DNA of 64,000 nt from Ecdyonurus torrentis (taxonomy: Eukaryota > Arthropoda > Insecta > Ephemeroptera > Heptageniidae), in NCBI GenBank assembly GCA_949318235.1, contig OX439129.1, positions 20,415,066-20,479,065 of the forward strand, written 5' to 3'. The translations under genes and the position numbers were made by a program. Positions 1 to 11,892 of the stretch are shown piece by piece. Under the pieces are notes generated by a model. It did not search any database. It had not been told where the DNA came from and was given only the letters and a program-made list of their open reading frames with translations. Each line of letters opens with the position of its first letter. Within the stretch, counting starts at the first letter, position 1.

Positions 1-145
1 TAATTTTTGCAATCTTTCTGTTTGCAAAATATGGCTAAGAAATTATTATTGAATAGCCTCGTATTTATTTATTTATTATTATTACTGTTATCTTAGAAAA
101 CAATGGTTATCAGGGATGAAAGCTTATTTTGAAATTTGATTTTAG

Positions 146-3100
146 GACGTCTGAATGAGATCCCTGGTGTTGACTCGGTCTCTATGACAACCAATGGCAT
201 CACTCTGACACGTCAGCTGGTGCCTCTGATGAAAGCAGGCTTACAAGGCATCAACATTTCTCTTGACAGTCTAGACAAGGAGACATATGCCCGCATGTCA
301 CGCAGGAATGGACTAGCCAAGACTCTGGCTGGCATTGACCTTGCCCTGCAGTTAGGGGTTAAACCTCTCAAGGTGGGGTACCACTATCATGTACTTTAAA
401 ACTTCAGTCTTGTTTATAAATGAATTGTTAGACTTTTATTATTATTATTTTCTTTGGTTAGTACCCCCTCCCCCTTTTATCATTCTTTTTTCTTCTTCTT
501 TCTTTGAAAGCGGACAAATTTTAGCTCCAAATTTTTGAAACTCAAAATGTGTAAAGCAAAAGTTGTAAATTGTAATACCCAATTAAACAACTCGATATTT
601 TCTTTTATTACCATAATGTAACATTCGGAAACAAGTTACTTAAATAAGTAAGTAATAAAGAAAGAAAAAAAATCTATCTGCAGCACTTAATTTACTGTCA
701 TTAAAGTGATTTACAAATTTAATTACGTTGTGATGCATGTAGCAATAGATATCCTATTCGCACGTCAAAACATGTACTTTTACTCCTGGTATGTGCAGGT
801 GAACTGTGTGGTGGTGAAAGGAGAAAATTGCAATGAGATCCTCAAGTTTGTTGACTGGACGAGAGATGTTCCTATTGAAGTGAGATTCATCGAGTTCATG
901 CCTTTCTCTGGCAATGCCTGGGACCATAAAGCGATGATGTCTTGTGAGGAAATCTTGAAGGAGATTCGCAAGTCTTACCATGACCTTGAGAGACTACAAG
1001 GTCACAAGTCAGACACTGCCAAGGTACCAGTATAGTTTGCATTATCACACACGAATATCACCTATTTCAAAATAGCAGTTGTTCTTGGTTCATTGATTTA
1101 TATAAGAATATTAGAAGACTTGCAAAAGCGGGTTCAGTAAGAAAAAATAAATAAACTCGGAGCCCAACAATCAAGGCAGAAACACAGTCATCTGCCAGCA
1201 CTTTGTTAGTACGGTATAGTTGGGATCTGAGTTTGTTTATTTTCTCACCAAGCCCTTTGGTTATCAAAGGAAATAACGAGAGAAACCAACATACACCTTA
1301 CCTTGATGATGTCCATAGCCAGGTACAGTTACACAAACAAAACCTCAATCATCATGACAACCTCATGCCATCATTATTTTTACCTAACTATATTATATCG
1401 ATGTTGTTGTGAGCTATATGTGTAACTTGTATTTTGTCAGGCAAAGCAAAATGTGTAAGTCGTTATTTGTCACGCCAAGCAATATGTGTATTTCGTTTTT
1501 TGTCAAGCTAAGCAATATGTCTATCTCGAGCGCCATCTCCATAACGTTCGGGAATAACGACTTACACATTTTGCTTCGCCTGACAAAATATGAGTTACAC
1601 ATCATATTGCTTGCAACAACATTGATATGAACATCATTATCATCATTGTGCTTGTTGGGTTTACTATGTTTTCCTTTGATAACATTTAAACTGAAATGAT
1701 TTCCAGTTTCCTTTAAATCCATCAATAAATTATTACATAAATTTTTATGGTGTCACATTTTGAATAATTTCTTTCATTTTTGAACCACCACTAGTTTTTG
1801 TGTAAAAGTTTATCAAGTTTGAATATCTAGTTTTTAAATTTAAAATGGTAAAAATGTTAAAAAAAAGTAGCTAGGAAAGTTATCACATTATCATTATATC
1901 TCCATCAATAACTATACTGCCTGTTTCTTCATATTGACTAATAAAGGAACAACTGTTTTGAGGCTGACTTTAAGCAATTTCGCTCACATCCGCTTCCATT
2001 TCGACGTACTACGCATGCGCAGCATGTCAAAACTTTAAGCGAAATTGCTTAAAGTCGGCCTCAAAACAGTTGTTCCTTTATAAGTCAATAATATCACAAT
2101 GCAGTAAAAAAGAGGAAGGGGGGGGGGGGGGGGGGGAGAAGTACTATAAATAAGAGTACTACAAATAGACATTAAAATATTTTAACAATGCATTATCATA
2201 TCTAAAATATTTATTATAAAATTTATATGTATCATGCTAAAATACAAGACACAGGTCTTATACCTTATCTAGTCATTCCTTATTTGTAACAGGATTGATT
2301 AAAAGATGGTAGAATAACACATAGATTTTTAAAAAAATGGGGAATGGGAAATTGAGCTGTTAATTGACAGCCCTGTCAATTATGCCTTGCATGAGTGAGA
2401 AAATATTTTAACTCAGTGCAAGAAGTGATTATAAAGCAAAGGGGTATGTACTTTAGCAAGCTCATTATTACCTATGCTCTAATTTTTATAGAGGGTGAGC
2501 TTAAGGGGTGATTTTGGCTTGCATTTGTGCAGTGGCTCCAAAAAAAAAAAAAAAAAAAAAAACTGCTTGGGACACCTCACTCTCAAGCCATGGACCAAGA
2601 CCAAATACCTGCCACAGTAGAGAAAGTCCCATACTTCACTAAAAAGCATGCAAACCCAAAGACTATAAACACAGTTCGGCTCTAAATTCCAAGAGAAAAC
2701 AGAGTGCCTTGACAGTCCTGACTCTGTATAAAACTATGATGGAGGCTTTGTTGGTTTGATATGGTTTAGAAAAATCATTGTGTCCTTGTAATCCTAATTG
2801 ACAATTGCGTTCCAGTTGTATGCAGCGCCAGGGTTCAAAGGTCGTGTTGGGATCATCAGCTCGATGTCAGATCATTTCTGTGGTGGCTGCAACAGACTTC
2901 GCCTCACAGCTGATGGTTCTCTCAAAGTGTGCTTGTTTGGAAATAACGAGGTGTCACTTAGGTTAGTCAGAGATTACTACAATATAGTTGCAATTAGCAA
3001 GCTTAATTATACAACAGTAAAACATAAACAGAGAAAGAATAATTTAGAAAGAGACCTTTGAGTTAACAGAGATACTTTGGAAAATATAAGATCAGTTATT

Positions 3101-5111
3101 GTAGTGTTAACTGTAATACTGTATATATAATACACAGTAATACTGTGTGATAATATAGCATTACCATATTATATTAATAGAATTGTGTACTTTTTCAAGG
3201 TATTCGTGTCAGTTTAAAGATCCTCAATCCCCCATGTCTTGATCATTCTTTTCCTACTTGTTGTACTTAATAAAGTGTAGAAATGGTACCGTACTTAAAT
3301 GACCTGTTCTCATGGAGTGATTTTTGCAAATTTGATTACATAGAAATATGACTGTTTAATGGAGATTGCATGCAATCAGATTCATTGAATAAGTGCTCCA
3401 TATAAACAGACCACAATACTCTATACTATTTGCAGTACAATGCCATGATAATAATGAATATGTGATGTTTTTTACAGAGACGCATTGAGAGCTAATATCT
3501 CTGAGGATGACCTTCGAGCAACAATTCAAGCTGCCGTGCAACGTAAGAAGAAGCAACATGCAGGCAAGTTCACCCCTCACCTCATCTATCTAATCTCTGC
3601 CAATCAGGTATAAGATTTTTACCAACTCAGTTGTCTGTCTTATTTGCAGGCATGGAAAACCTACCCTCCATGGCCAATCGACCCATGATTTTGATTGGTG
3701 GGTAATTATTTATATTGGGTAAGTCTTATACCTGCTTGGCTTATTATTTGTTAAGTACAATTTAATACACTACTTTTCTTGCTCCATTTAAAAAAAAAAT
3801 GTTAATGCTAATGTCTAATGCTAAAAGTAACAGAAAAAGAATAGGACAATTTTTTCATCTAATTTCAAAGTTATACTTTATATAAGCAAAAGAAAAATGT
3901 AAATACAGTACTTAATATATAAAAATTAATCATACCAAAAAAAAAAAATGTACGCACTTTTGAAAGCATAAGACCAGATTCTCGTTATAACAAAATATGT
4001 GCCAATCATTTATCATTTGGCTTCAGTCATTCACAGGAGTGTGTATAGAAATATTCTGGATTAAAGGGGTAGTCAACAATTCTTTTTTTAATAGTTATCG
4101 CGTTATTAAACCTCCCGAAATCGCGATCTCACAATTTTAATTATTAACGTGCTGAGAGCAACCACCGTTTAGCGACTTAGAAACTTAAGTCCCAGCTACA
4201 ACTTGCTCTCATGCTAGGTTGGCGGGAGTTGAAGTTACCCTTATCTTTGCATAAATTATTTTATTACATATCTAAAGCCATAAAAACATTTTATATTATG
4301 TAAAATATGATGTCAAATTGCTCTCAGCGCATTAATAATTGAAATTTTAAGATTGCAGTTTTGGAAAGCTTAATAACACACTGATCACTATTAAAAAAGC
4401 CATTGTTGACTATCCCTTTAAGATAGGATTTACTATGAACTTTTAAAAATATATTCATCTCAAATTTTTTTCTTACCAGTTGTTGACTACTAAAGTAAGA
4501 TTTTAACATTTTCAGCTCCAAGATCAAACAAAAAACCACATAGACATCACATAAATTCAACATTTGTATCTCATATTAGCACTTTGCTAGCATCACGTCA
4601 CATCCCACAATCTCCATCTGTGAGATCATATTGCTCATTCACTCACCTCGACAAATCAGGTAATTTCACTATGGTAGATGTTGGAGACAAAAACATGACA
4701 AGTCGAGAAGCCCAGGCAAAATGTGTGGTAAAACTGGGACCACAACTCACAATGATGCTTAGAGATGGTGTAAATTTAAAGAAAGGCAATGAAGCTTTAA
4801 CAATATCAAGGTTAGCAGGTACGATGGCAGCTAAGAAGACTTCAGATCTGATCCCTCTATGTCATCAATTACAGTTGAGATATGTGAACGTTGACATGGA
4901 CTTGGATTGCGAGAAAGGTGAAGTGTTAGTGACGAGTCATGTTAAAGTTGATGGCAAGACTGGGTGTGAAATGGAGGCTCTTACTGCAGTTTCAGTAGCT
5001 GCATTGACCTTGTATGATATGTGTAAGGCTGTCAATAAGGCAATCACAATAACTGATGTTAGATTAGTTAAGAAGTCAGGTGGCAAATCAGGGGATTTTC
5101 ATAGCACTTAA
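146..5111 (+). CDS. MOCS1: Molybdenum cofactor biosynthesis protein 1 (MOCS1A + MOCS1B), 5' end missing
   Basis: Makes cyclic pyranopterin monophosphate from GTP, the first step of molybdenum cofactor synthesis (mitochondrial in animals). Exons read: 146-372, 799-1023, 2816-2961, 3478-3563, 3650-3697 (or to 3718), 4516-5111; all phases fit. The N-terminal radical-SAM CxxxCxxC exon lies left of the window. Visible MOCS1A (MoaA) parts include [19 protein letters not shown] and the C-terminal iron-sulfur cysteines in [23 protein letters not shown]1A ends MILIGG then TAA at 3703, the family's double-glycine tail. Exon 6 encodes the MoaC domain: [45 protein letters not shown] and [11 protein letters not shown]; the His of LCH and the Asp/Lys of YDMCKA match known MoaC active-site positions. 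Stop TAA 5109-5111. Intron 3564-3649 appears to be GC-AG. Joining 3697 to 4516 (G+CT = Ala) is in frame and removes Gly-Gly and the stop, as in known fused MOCS1 isoforms. Confidence 0.95.
1120..1268. repeat. Imperfect foldback shared with the cuticle intergenic units
   Basis: The left part around 1127-1175 is the approximate inverse of 1205-1262 (shared core: run of AATAAACAAACTC with CCCAAC nearby). Sequence with the same core, followed by ACTAACAAAGTGCTAGCAG, recurs near 36405-36500 and 39625-39720. It is a dispersed, non-coding repeat of unknown class. Confidence 0.5.
1429..1625. repeat. Foldback element built of ~33-bp periodic units (copy 1)
   Basis: Forward units of the type TGTCACGCGAAGCAAAATGTG occur about three times on the left. 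Inverted units (CACATTTTGCTTCG) occur on the right, around a centre CGAGCGCCATCTCCATAACG. The same design recurs at 8775-8975 with the centre inverted. It is a dispersed foldback repeat of unknown class; the open frames across it on both strands are by-products of the repeat. Confidence 0.75.
1931..2091. mobile_element. Short non-autonomous element with ~50-bp terminal inverted repeats
   Basis: Left arm 1931-1984 and right arm 2037-2091 are nearly perfect inverted copies (AGGAACAACTGTTTTGAGGC type), separated by about 52 bp containing TACGCATGCGCAG. There is no coding capacity. Size and shape fit a MITE. Confidence 0.8.
3599..3740 (+). promoter_or_regulatory. Predicted RNA hairpin enclosing MOCS1 exon 5 and its splice donors
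   Basis: Bases 3599-3623 pair with 3718-3740: 22 pairs including one G-T wobble, one T/C mismatch and a two-T bulge. The loop holds the exon 5 acceptor (AG at 3648-3649), the MOCS1A Gly-Gly-TAA and an upstream donor GTGGGT at 3698. The better-consensus donor GTAAGT (3719-3724), placed after the stop codon, lies entirely inside the stem. The pairing is seen in the sequence; a role in choosing between bicistronic and fused mRNA is inference. Confidence 0.5.
4061..4421. mobile_element. 361-bp TTAA-ended MITE in the MOCS1 intron
   Basis: Begins TTAAAGGGGTAGTCAACAAT and ends with the inverse, ATTGTTGACTATCCCTTTAA. Internal pieces (GTGCTGAGAGCA and TGCTCTCAGCGC) are also inverted. TTAA at both ends suggests a piggyBac/Kolobok-type target site; the superfamily is inference. 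It lies in the intron before the MOCS1B exon. Confidence 0.8.
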
Positions 5112-5335
5112 AATTAATAATGTAGTAGGCAAGAAAAGCCCAAACCATGTATTTACAAAATCAACGTAGTCAAAAATCTTATCTTTTTGAATAACGTTTT
5201 GAACCTTTTTACTTTTGTAGATACATGGTTTGTGCTCTAACCTGACGATATATCTATGTTTAGTTTATAAAACTGAGGAAAAAGACCATTGCGGCTGATA
5301 TATATGATGTTTAAAAAATTAAAAATAGAGTTAAA

Positions 5336-5341
5336 AATAAA
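5336..5341 (+). terminator. Candidate MOCS1 poly(A) signal AATAAA
   Basis: First plain AATAAA downstream of the MOCS1 stop, 225 bp after it. AT-rich DNA gives chance matches, so this is only a candidate. Confidence 0.3.
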
Positions 5342-5542
5342 ATGTAATAGAAATAATAGGAGAGAGTTAAGAATTGAAAATATTCAGTTCAATGTGCTCT
5401 AATCTCTTTACTGCTATTTTCTATTAAACTTTATTTTTAATTTTGTTTTGTTTTTCTTCTTCTTTTCTTCTTTTCTCTTTTTATACAATTTTTGTTATGT
5501 TTATTCAGCTTTAATATTTTATTAAAACTTTTTAAAGTTTTG

Positions 5543-5950
5543 TATATTAAGGAAAATAAACCATCGCGGTTAGGTATGATAAATTGAAAGAAAAGGATAG
5601 GAGAAAACCAGCAAGGGCCTTACCATAGTGAAGAGAGTCCCATAGTTCGGTGAAAATCTTGCTAGCACAGATATAAAATAACTAACACATTGGAAATATT
5701 TCGGCAATTGACTCCAAGAGAGATATGGAGCGTGTTATGCCTTCATCAGTCCTTACAGACTCAGAGAGAAACTATGAATGATGAAGGCATAACACGCTCC
5801 ATATCTCTCTTGGAGTCGATTGCCAAAATATTTCCAATGTGTTAGTTATTTTATATCTGTGCTAGCAAGATTTTCACCGAACTATGGGACTCTCTTCACT
5901 ATGGTAAGGCCCTTGCTGGTTTTCTCCTATCCTTTTCTTTCAATTTATCA
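5543..5950. mobile_element. Long inverted-repeat (foldback) element
   Basis: Arms of about 175 bp (5577-5752 and 5776-5950) are almost perfect inverted copies separated by about 24 bp. A left tail starting TATATTAAGGAAAATAAACC is not mirrored. The element is flanked by a 14-bp direct repeat TTTTTAAAGTTTTG (5529-5542 and 5951-5964), possibly a target-site duplication. No coding capacity. Confidence 0.85.
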
Positions 5951-6750
5951 TTTTTAAAGTTTTGCTTTATTTTGTGGGTTCTTTTTTATGATCAAAGTTA
6001 TCTGAGAAACATCTAACACTTTATGCTTGTGTCTTTTTTTTTTTTTTTTTTTTTCTTTTCTTCTAGCTAGGAAATATATTACATAATTTTGAAGTAATGT
6101 GTTGATTGTATTTCAATATATTTGTTCCTGAGGAGGATGTTTTTATCATTATTTTTCCTATTAACGGGTAAAGAAATCAGATTTATGAGCTGTGGACTTA
6201 TATCCGCTTCCAATTTACCATACCGATTATGCAGTTATCACAGTTATTGTTAATATACAGTATTTAACTATTCAAAACTTTGCTTTACATATTTAATGTA
6301 TTTTTACGAGAAACACACCTGTTAAGTTAAAATGGTAATATTCTTTGTCTCAATTACAACTGTGGTTGTCTAACACTAGAGGTATGGTTGGCAAAGCCTT
6401 TTGTCCGCAGTTTGCAAGTTAGCTTTCTTTACTCATAAATATTATGTTATTCCATTTTTATACTATACATTTGTGATTTTATTTATTATTGTTATTCCAT
6501 TACATTAAAGCGTGCACAAGATTGTGATAATATTTTTTTACTTTTTAAATTTGATCCAGGATGACGCAAGACAAAATCGGGCAGTTCATTGGCTATTTTA
6601 TATATTTATAGATACAAGTATTGTATTTGTTGCCAGGTAGGTGTCAAGTGTGCTCTTGTCTACAATGTTCAGCACGCTGGACCGGCCATTATCTCTTGCA
6701 AGCATGCAAGCATTGCTAAAAATTCAAACAAACAAATTCACAAAGAGATA

Positions 6751-7026
6751 TATATTAAGGAAAATAAACCATCAGGGTTAGATATTATAAATTTGAAAGA
6801 AAAGGATAGGAGAAACCAGCAAGGGCCTTACCATAGTGAAGAGAGTCCCATAGTTTGGCGAAAATCTTGCTAGCATAGATATAAAAAAACTAACACATTT
6901 GAAATATTTTGGCAATAAACTCCAAGAGAGATGGCGTGTGTTATGCCTTCATCAGTCCTTACAGACTCGAAGAAACTATGATCATTTATAATATGGTTTC
7001 TCCTATTCTTTTCTTTCAATTTTATA
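6751..7026. mobile_element. Second, single-armed copy of the 5543-5950 element
   Basis: Starts with the same TATATTAAGGAAAATAAACC and follows the left arm of 5543-5950 with point changes and small deletions through the CCTTCATCAGTCCTTACAGA segment. It then jumps to the arm end (TTTCTTTCAATTTTAT). It has lost most of the mirrored arm, so it is a deleted relative. Confidence 0.75.
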
Positions 7027-8774
7027 AAAAATAAAAGTGTTTACTTCCTCCCTTTTCTTATTATGCGAGTGATCTGTAACGGATAATGGCTGTCCTGTCA
7101 TGTTGGCCATGCTAAACTAGAGAATGCAAACAAACTGGCAACAAATAAAATATTTGTATCTGATAAAATATACAGTAGCCTCTGCAATGTTGCTATTTTT
7201 TTTTTTCTCACTTTAGCTACCCTGAGATTTAAATGGTAAAAAAAAAAAAAAATCATAATCGTGTGCAATACGAATAATAAAATCATATATTTTTGGACTG
7301 TTTTATCCAACAATCAAAATAACTTAAATATGTGTTGAACTTGATAATATGATGCAACGTTGCTGTTGAAGCTATACGCAATGAAAAAAGTAGTTTGAGT
7401 GACTATTGTCGATTTTTTATTCTCTCCTAACAAGAAAAAAATATTTACACTGAAACTACATGTTTCATTAATTGGTTATGTTAATGGAAAATAAACCTTA
7501 GTAGTAAAGAAATACTATACAAAAGGCTGGTCCTATTTGCTCATTATAACAAATTTTAGTGCAATAAGATGCATATAATGCATAAATGCAAATATAAATG
7601 TATGTAAATATATATGCTTGGGAATTTGGGGTTGTTGTAAGAATTGCTAGGTGTTAGGGAAAACACCAGTACAACCACACTTTTAGTGGACTATTTAAGA
7701 CATTTTTTTATTATTGTTAATAGATTCTATTTTATATACAATAAAATATTATATTATCTAAATTTTTTTTTCTTATTCCTTGAAATTAATCCAAGCTGGA
7801 TTTTTTTTTCTTTTCCTTTAAGATTTTAAAATCTGCAATAAAAGTTGTGGTGATTTAGTTTCTAGTTATTATTTAACTTAAAACCATAATTGAGTTTAAC
7901 TATTTGTTCATTTTAAAGGTTTATAAGTCGCCATAATTATCAATCCATTTTAGACTTTTAAAATTCTATTCTATACCTAAATATATAGGCCTACATATTT
8001 TTTGATATAAAAAGGAATGTTATAAAAACACATTCATTTTTTTTTTCAGTGTTTATTATTAATATGATATATAATTATAATAAAATATCAGATCTGTTCC
8101 GAATGAGTAAAACTTATAAAATATTGCATATTATAGTACTTTGTCATATAAATTTTGTTCTTTATTTGTAAATAGAGAGAGCTATACATAAAAAGACCAT
8201 CTTCAACACATTTTTAGCTGCATAACATTATGATGATTTGATGCTTCAAAATTTAAAGATTTTATATCTCACATTCAAGTTTGAATTATAAACAACAACA
8301 AAAAAGGGGGAAGGGATTATTTAAAGATTTAAGTAAAACAAAAGGGAGGAAATGCATGAAAAATGGTCTTTAAAAAAATAAGGAAGACATTTTAAATTCT
8401 GAATCCATTAACCAAAGGACACATCATCAACTTAAAAATATTAATGCACAATTTTAAGTATTTTAATTGAATAAGGCACAATATTCTCACAAGATACTTT
8501 TAATAAACTGTGAACACTTATATTATAAAACATTCCATATAAATTGGCAAGAGTATTAATAATTAAAAAAAAAAGAAAAATAATAATAATAATAAGTACA
8601 TGAAAAAATACAACAAAATAACACAACTCATCAAAGCAAATTCAACCACATTTCTATAACTTTTCAGAAAATATTGCAGTCACAAAAAAACTTTTCTGCA
8701 AGAACTCTATTGCTATAGCATAGTAACTTTGATGTACAGAAAGAAGGAAAAAAATTGTTAAACGATGTTGTGAA

Positions 8775-8975
8775 CAATATGTGTAACTCGTTTTTTGTCA
8801 CGCGAAGCAAAATGTGTATCTCGTTTCTGAACGTTATGTAGGTGGTGCTCGACTTACACATATTGCTTCGCATGACCAAAAACGAGATACACATTTTGCT
8901 ATGCGTGACAAATAACAAGATAGACATTTTGCTTCGCGTGACAAAAAACGAAATACACACATTATTCGCAATATC
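8775..8975. repeat. Foldback element built of ~33-bp periodic units (copy 2)
   Basis: Same family as 1429-1625 in the opposite orientation. Here one or two forward units lie left and about three inverted units (GCGTGACAAAAAACGA type) lie right of a centre containing GAACGTTATGTAGGTGGTGC. Non-coding. Confidence 0.75.
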
Positions 8976-10100
8976 ATCGAAAAGTAAGTCAATATGCTTA
9001 TATCCCAATAAATCAACTGTATCTACAAACTCAATTTTTTGTTTCTTTTAATCTGAGTTAGCAATTTTCAAACCGCAGTCAACAATTTACACACTTTTTT
9101 ATTGTTATTATTAAAGCTTACTTTTACTAGTACATTTTTTTAAGGTAAAAGATAGGTTGTAGGTAATTTTGAGCTATAACTGAATAACGGCATCTATAAT
9201 TATAAAAATTTGGAATATTAAATACTTATTTTGTTAATAATATAATTTCAAAGGACGGAGATTAAAAAGAATAATAGGTACAAAAGATATTTTAAAGCTA
9301 AGAAAATATTACAAGTTTTAAAAAATGACAGAAAAAAGATATATATTGAGAATTACTGTACATATTACTTTCAAAATTGGAAGAACCCCCATAATTTTTA
9401 TGTAGACTATAAGGTACTTAATAATGGTTAATTTAAATTTGAAAAATATATGTAACTATGATAATACTTTGCTTTATATAACACTAATATTAAGTATTGT
9501 ATAATAATATATATTTTGTAAAGAGTAAAAAACAAGTTTTATATAAGAAAAATCTGATTGCCAGATAAATATTGAGTATTTAAAATGTACAAAATTTTTA
9601 GCTTCAAGTTTTTTATATTCATCAACAATAGGAATGTCACAAATATTTAAAATTGACCAAAAAATCTGGTCTCAAATTACATTTCAAAATAATACATAGT
9701 AAAATACAATATATCAAGAAGGGCTACAAAGACAATACCACTGGGTCACTTCTGGTTACAAGACCCTGCTCTTGGGGGTTAGTTATACTGTGACCAATAT
9801 ATAAATAAACACCTTTCCCGACTCTTGTAATTTAGACTGGCAGCATAATAACACTATGATTAGGTAATTAATGTTTGCTAAACAAACATTATTGCTATTG
9901 TTAACATAAAATAATTACTATAACAATTGATATTGCATTTTGTTTTAATCATTATTATTACTGAAAACTTCGTTTGTTAATAAAATTTCAAATATTTTGT
10001 GACATTCCTACCTACTTAGTTGTGACTCGAATGTAATTTACTCCAGTTTGGTCCTCACGTCAGTAGGGAGATGAATATAAAAATGCTAGATTGCTTGATG

Positions 10101-11853
10101 TCAGAGGCTAGTCATGGCTGGAGGACGAGCATATGCCTTGGGGATGAAGCCATACTTGCGTGTCTTGGGAGCATATGCCCACAGCCATCCGTCCACTGTC
10201 TGGTTACCTAGGTCTGCATAGATCCAGTCTCCTCGACGTACTGTCAGGTCATCTGGGGCTTGAGCCTGCAAAGGACAAGCTTTGTGTTAGTATCTCAACC
10301 AATGATATCTCAACACTAGTTATTCATTTAGTTATTTATTTGTCTTTTGTTATTTTAATTTAATTCATATCAAAGAATAGTGAAATGGTAAGTACAGCAC
10401 TTAAACTTAACACCAATAATAATAATAATAATAAAATGTCACAATAGAAATGACTTTTATGGAGTTTAATGAGTTGGAGTAATGAACCTTCATAAAAAGT
10501 TACCAAAGCAAATAATACTGGAACCAATAAGTGCCTTACCATGAAGTCCGAAGCTAGGTGAAGATCTAGATGACACAGTTAACACAAATTTTTACATTGA
10601 TTGATCTTTGACAATAAATAATAATATGTAATGAAATAATACATGTAACACTAGGAGAAAGTTTACTTTAAATACTGTATGTATCATGAATTTAAATTAT
10701 ATACTAACACACATATTAAAAAGTAAGTACTAAACCAACCTTGTAGTCATAGAGCATAACTAGCTCAGTGCCGTGATACCTCAGCTCGTCCGAGGAAGGC
10801 GAGGAGATGTGGTGGGGCGATGTGGGGGAGGGGAAGGTTGTGTTCTGTTGTACGGCACCCTGGTTTAGGTGACCTGAAAGACAAGCACGCTGTGTAACCT
10901 TCAACCTTTGGAATACATTATATCTTTGCAATCATTGACATTATACTTACTTCCAAAAAAGCATTAAGATTGCAACCTATTTTAACTCAAATACAATAAT
11001 AAATTAAGTGAAAGCTGACAACTTTTATTTTCCATATGTGATAAAATAAAGGAACGAAAATATGAAAGCACCTTAGAAACGTATTAAAATTAATGAAATT
11101 GCATTTTATTTAATAATTAGAAACAGCATTAACAACACATGCATATATAGGTGTTATACCTTGAATGACATCTGCTGGGTAGACAAAGCCACTGGGCACA
11201 AAGCCCTCTTGTCCATCGCTACGTACAATCCAGTACCAGTCTGGGTCTTCGCGATTTAGCACCGTCACAAACTCTCCTCGCTCTACACTCACATCATTTT
11301 CATCTCTAGCAATAAATGTGTACAATACAATGTACCTTCCAGCAGGATCCTGTAAGGCAGCAACAATAAAATATAATACATGTTATTATCAAATTTTTTT
11401 TTTTTCATATGGAAATTTTAAAACCTTTCCTTCCTTAAGAAAAGAAAAAATATGATTTACAACATCGAACAGAAATCAAATTTTGCAAGGAAAAAATTAT
11501 TTGACAAAGCCATTGAATAAATGAGCTCCATAATTCAAGTTTCCACTCCAAAGTCTGCTGCTATGAGTCACACTTACCTTGAAAAAGGGGTGAACATCAG
11601 GCTGTGATGAGGACATGCTATGCAAAGAAGCTTGGGATCCTCTTATCACTTGTTGTGTGTTGTGACTTGTTGCTTGAGTGTTTACTTTCTTGTTGGCCAT
11701 GCCATAGCTCTCACTGTCCGACACAGACAGCTCTTGTACGCCACTCTGTGGACCTGCACGACAAGGGTTTGACATCAATTAATGAGATACACAAAAGAGA
11801 GACAAAGATATAAACACTAAGACATTTGAATTTTTGCTATAGATAGGTAGGCA

Positions 11854-11892
<39 letters not shown>

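Larger units (their letters stand above)
1024..2815. other. MOCS1 intron 2 of this window (1.8 kb), repeat-filled
   Basis: Donor GTACCA after Lys at 1023, acceptor TTCCAG at 2815. It holds a foldback at about 1120-1268, the periodic foldback 1429-1625, a terminal-inverted-repeat element 1931-2091, a 19-G run at 2118-2136 and an A run near 2540-2561. No other exon was seen. Confidence 0.7.
5112..10100. other. Intergenic region between convergent MOCS1 and the SH3 adaptor gene
   Basis: About 5 kb, AT-rich. It contains the long inverted repeat 5543-5950, its relative 6751-7026 and the periodic foldback 8775-8975. The part nearest 10101 (about 9720-10100) is slightly GC-richer and probably 3' UTR of the minus-strand gene. 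No credible exon was found in any frame. Confidence 0.6.

Noticed and set aside
4580..4584. Alternative MOCS1B exon start at the TTAG before 4580
   Set aside because: From donor 3698 it gives the wrong phase. The acceptor at 4514-4515 has a better pyrimidine tract and an open, in-phase frame through to the MoaC domain.
8664..9008. Open frames of 60-114 codons across 1409-1725 and 8664-9051
   Set aside because: Produced by the periodic foldback units; both strands are open and no family is recognisable.
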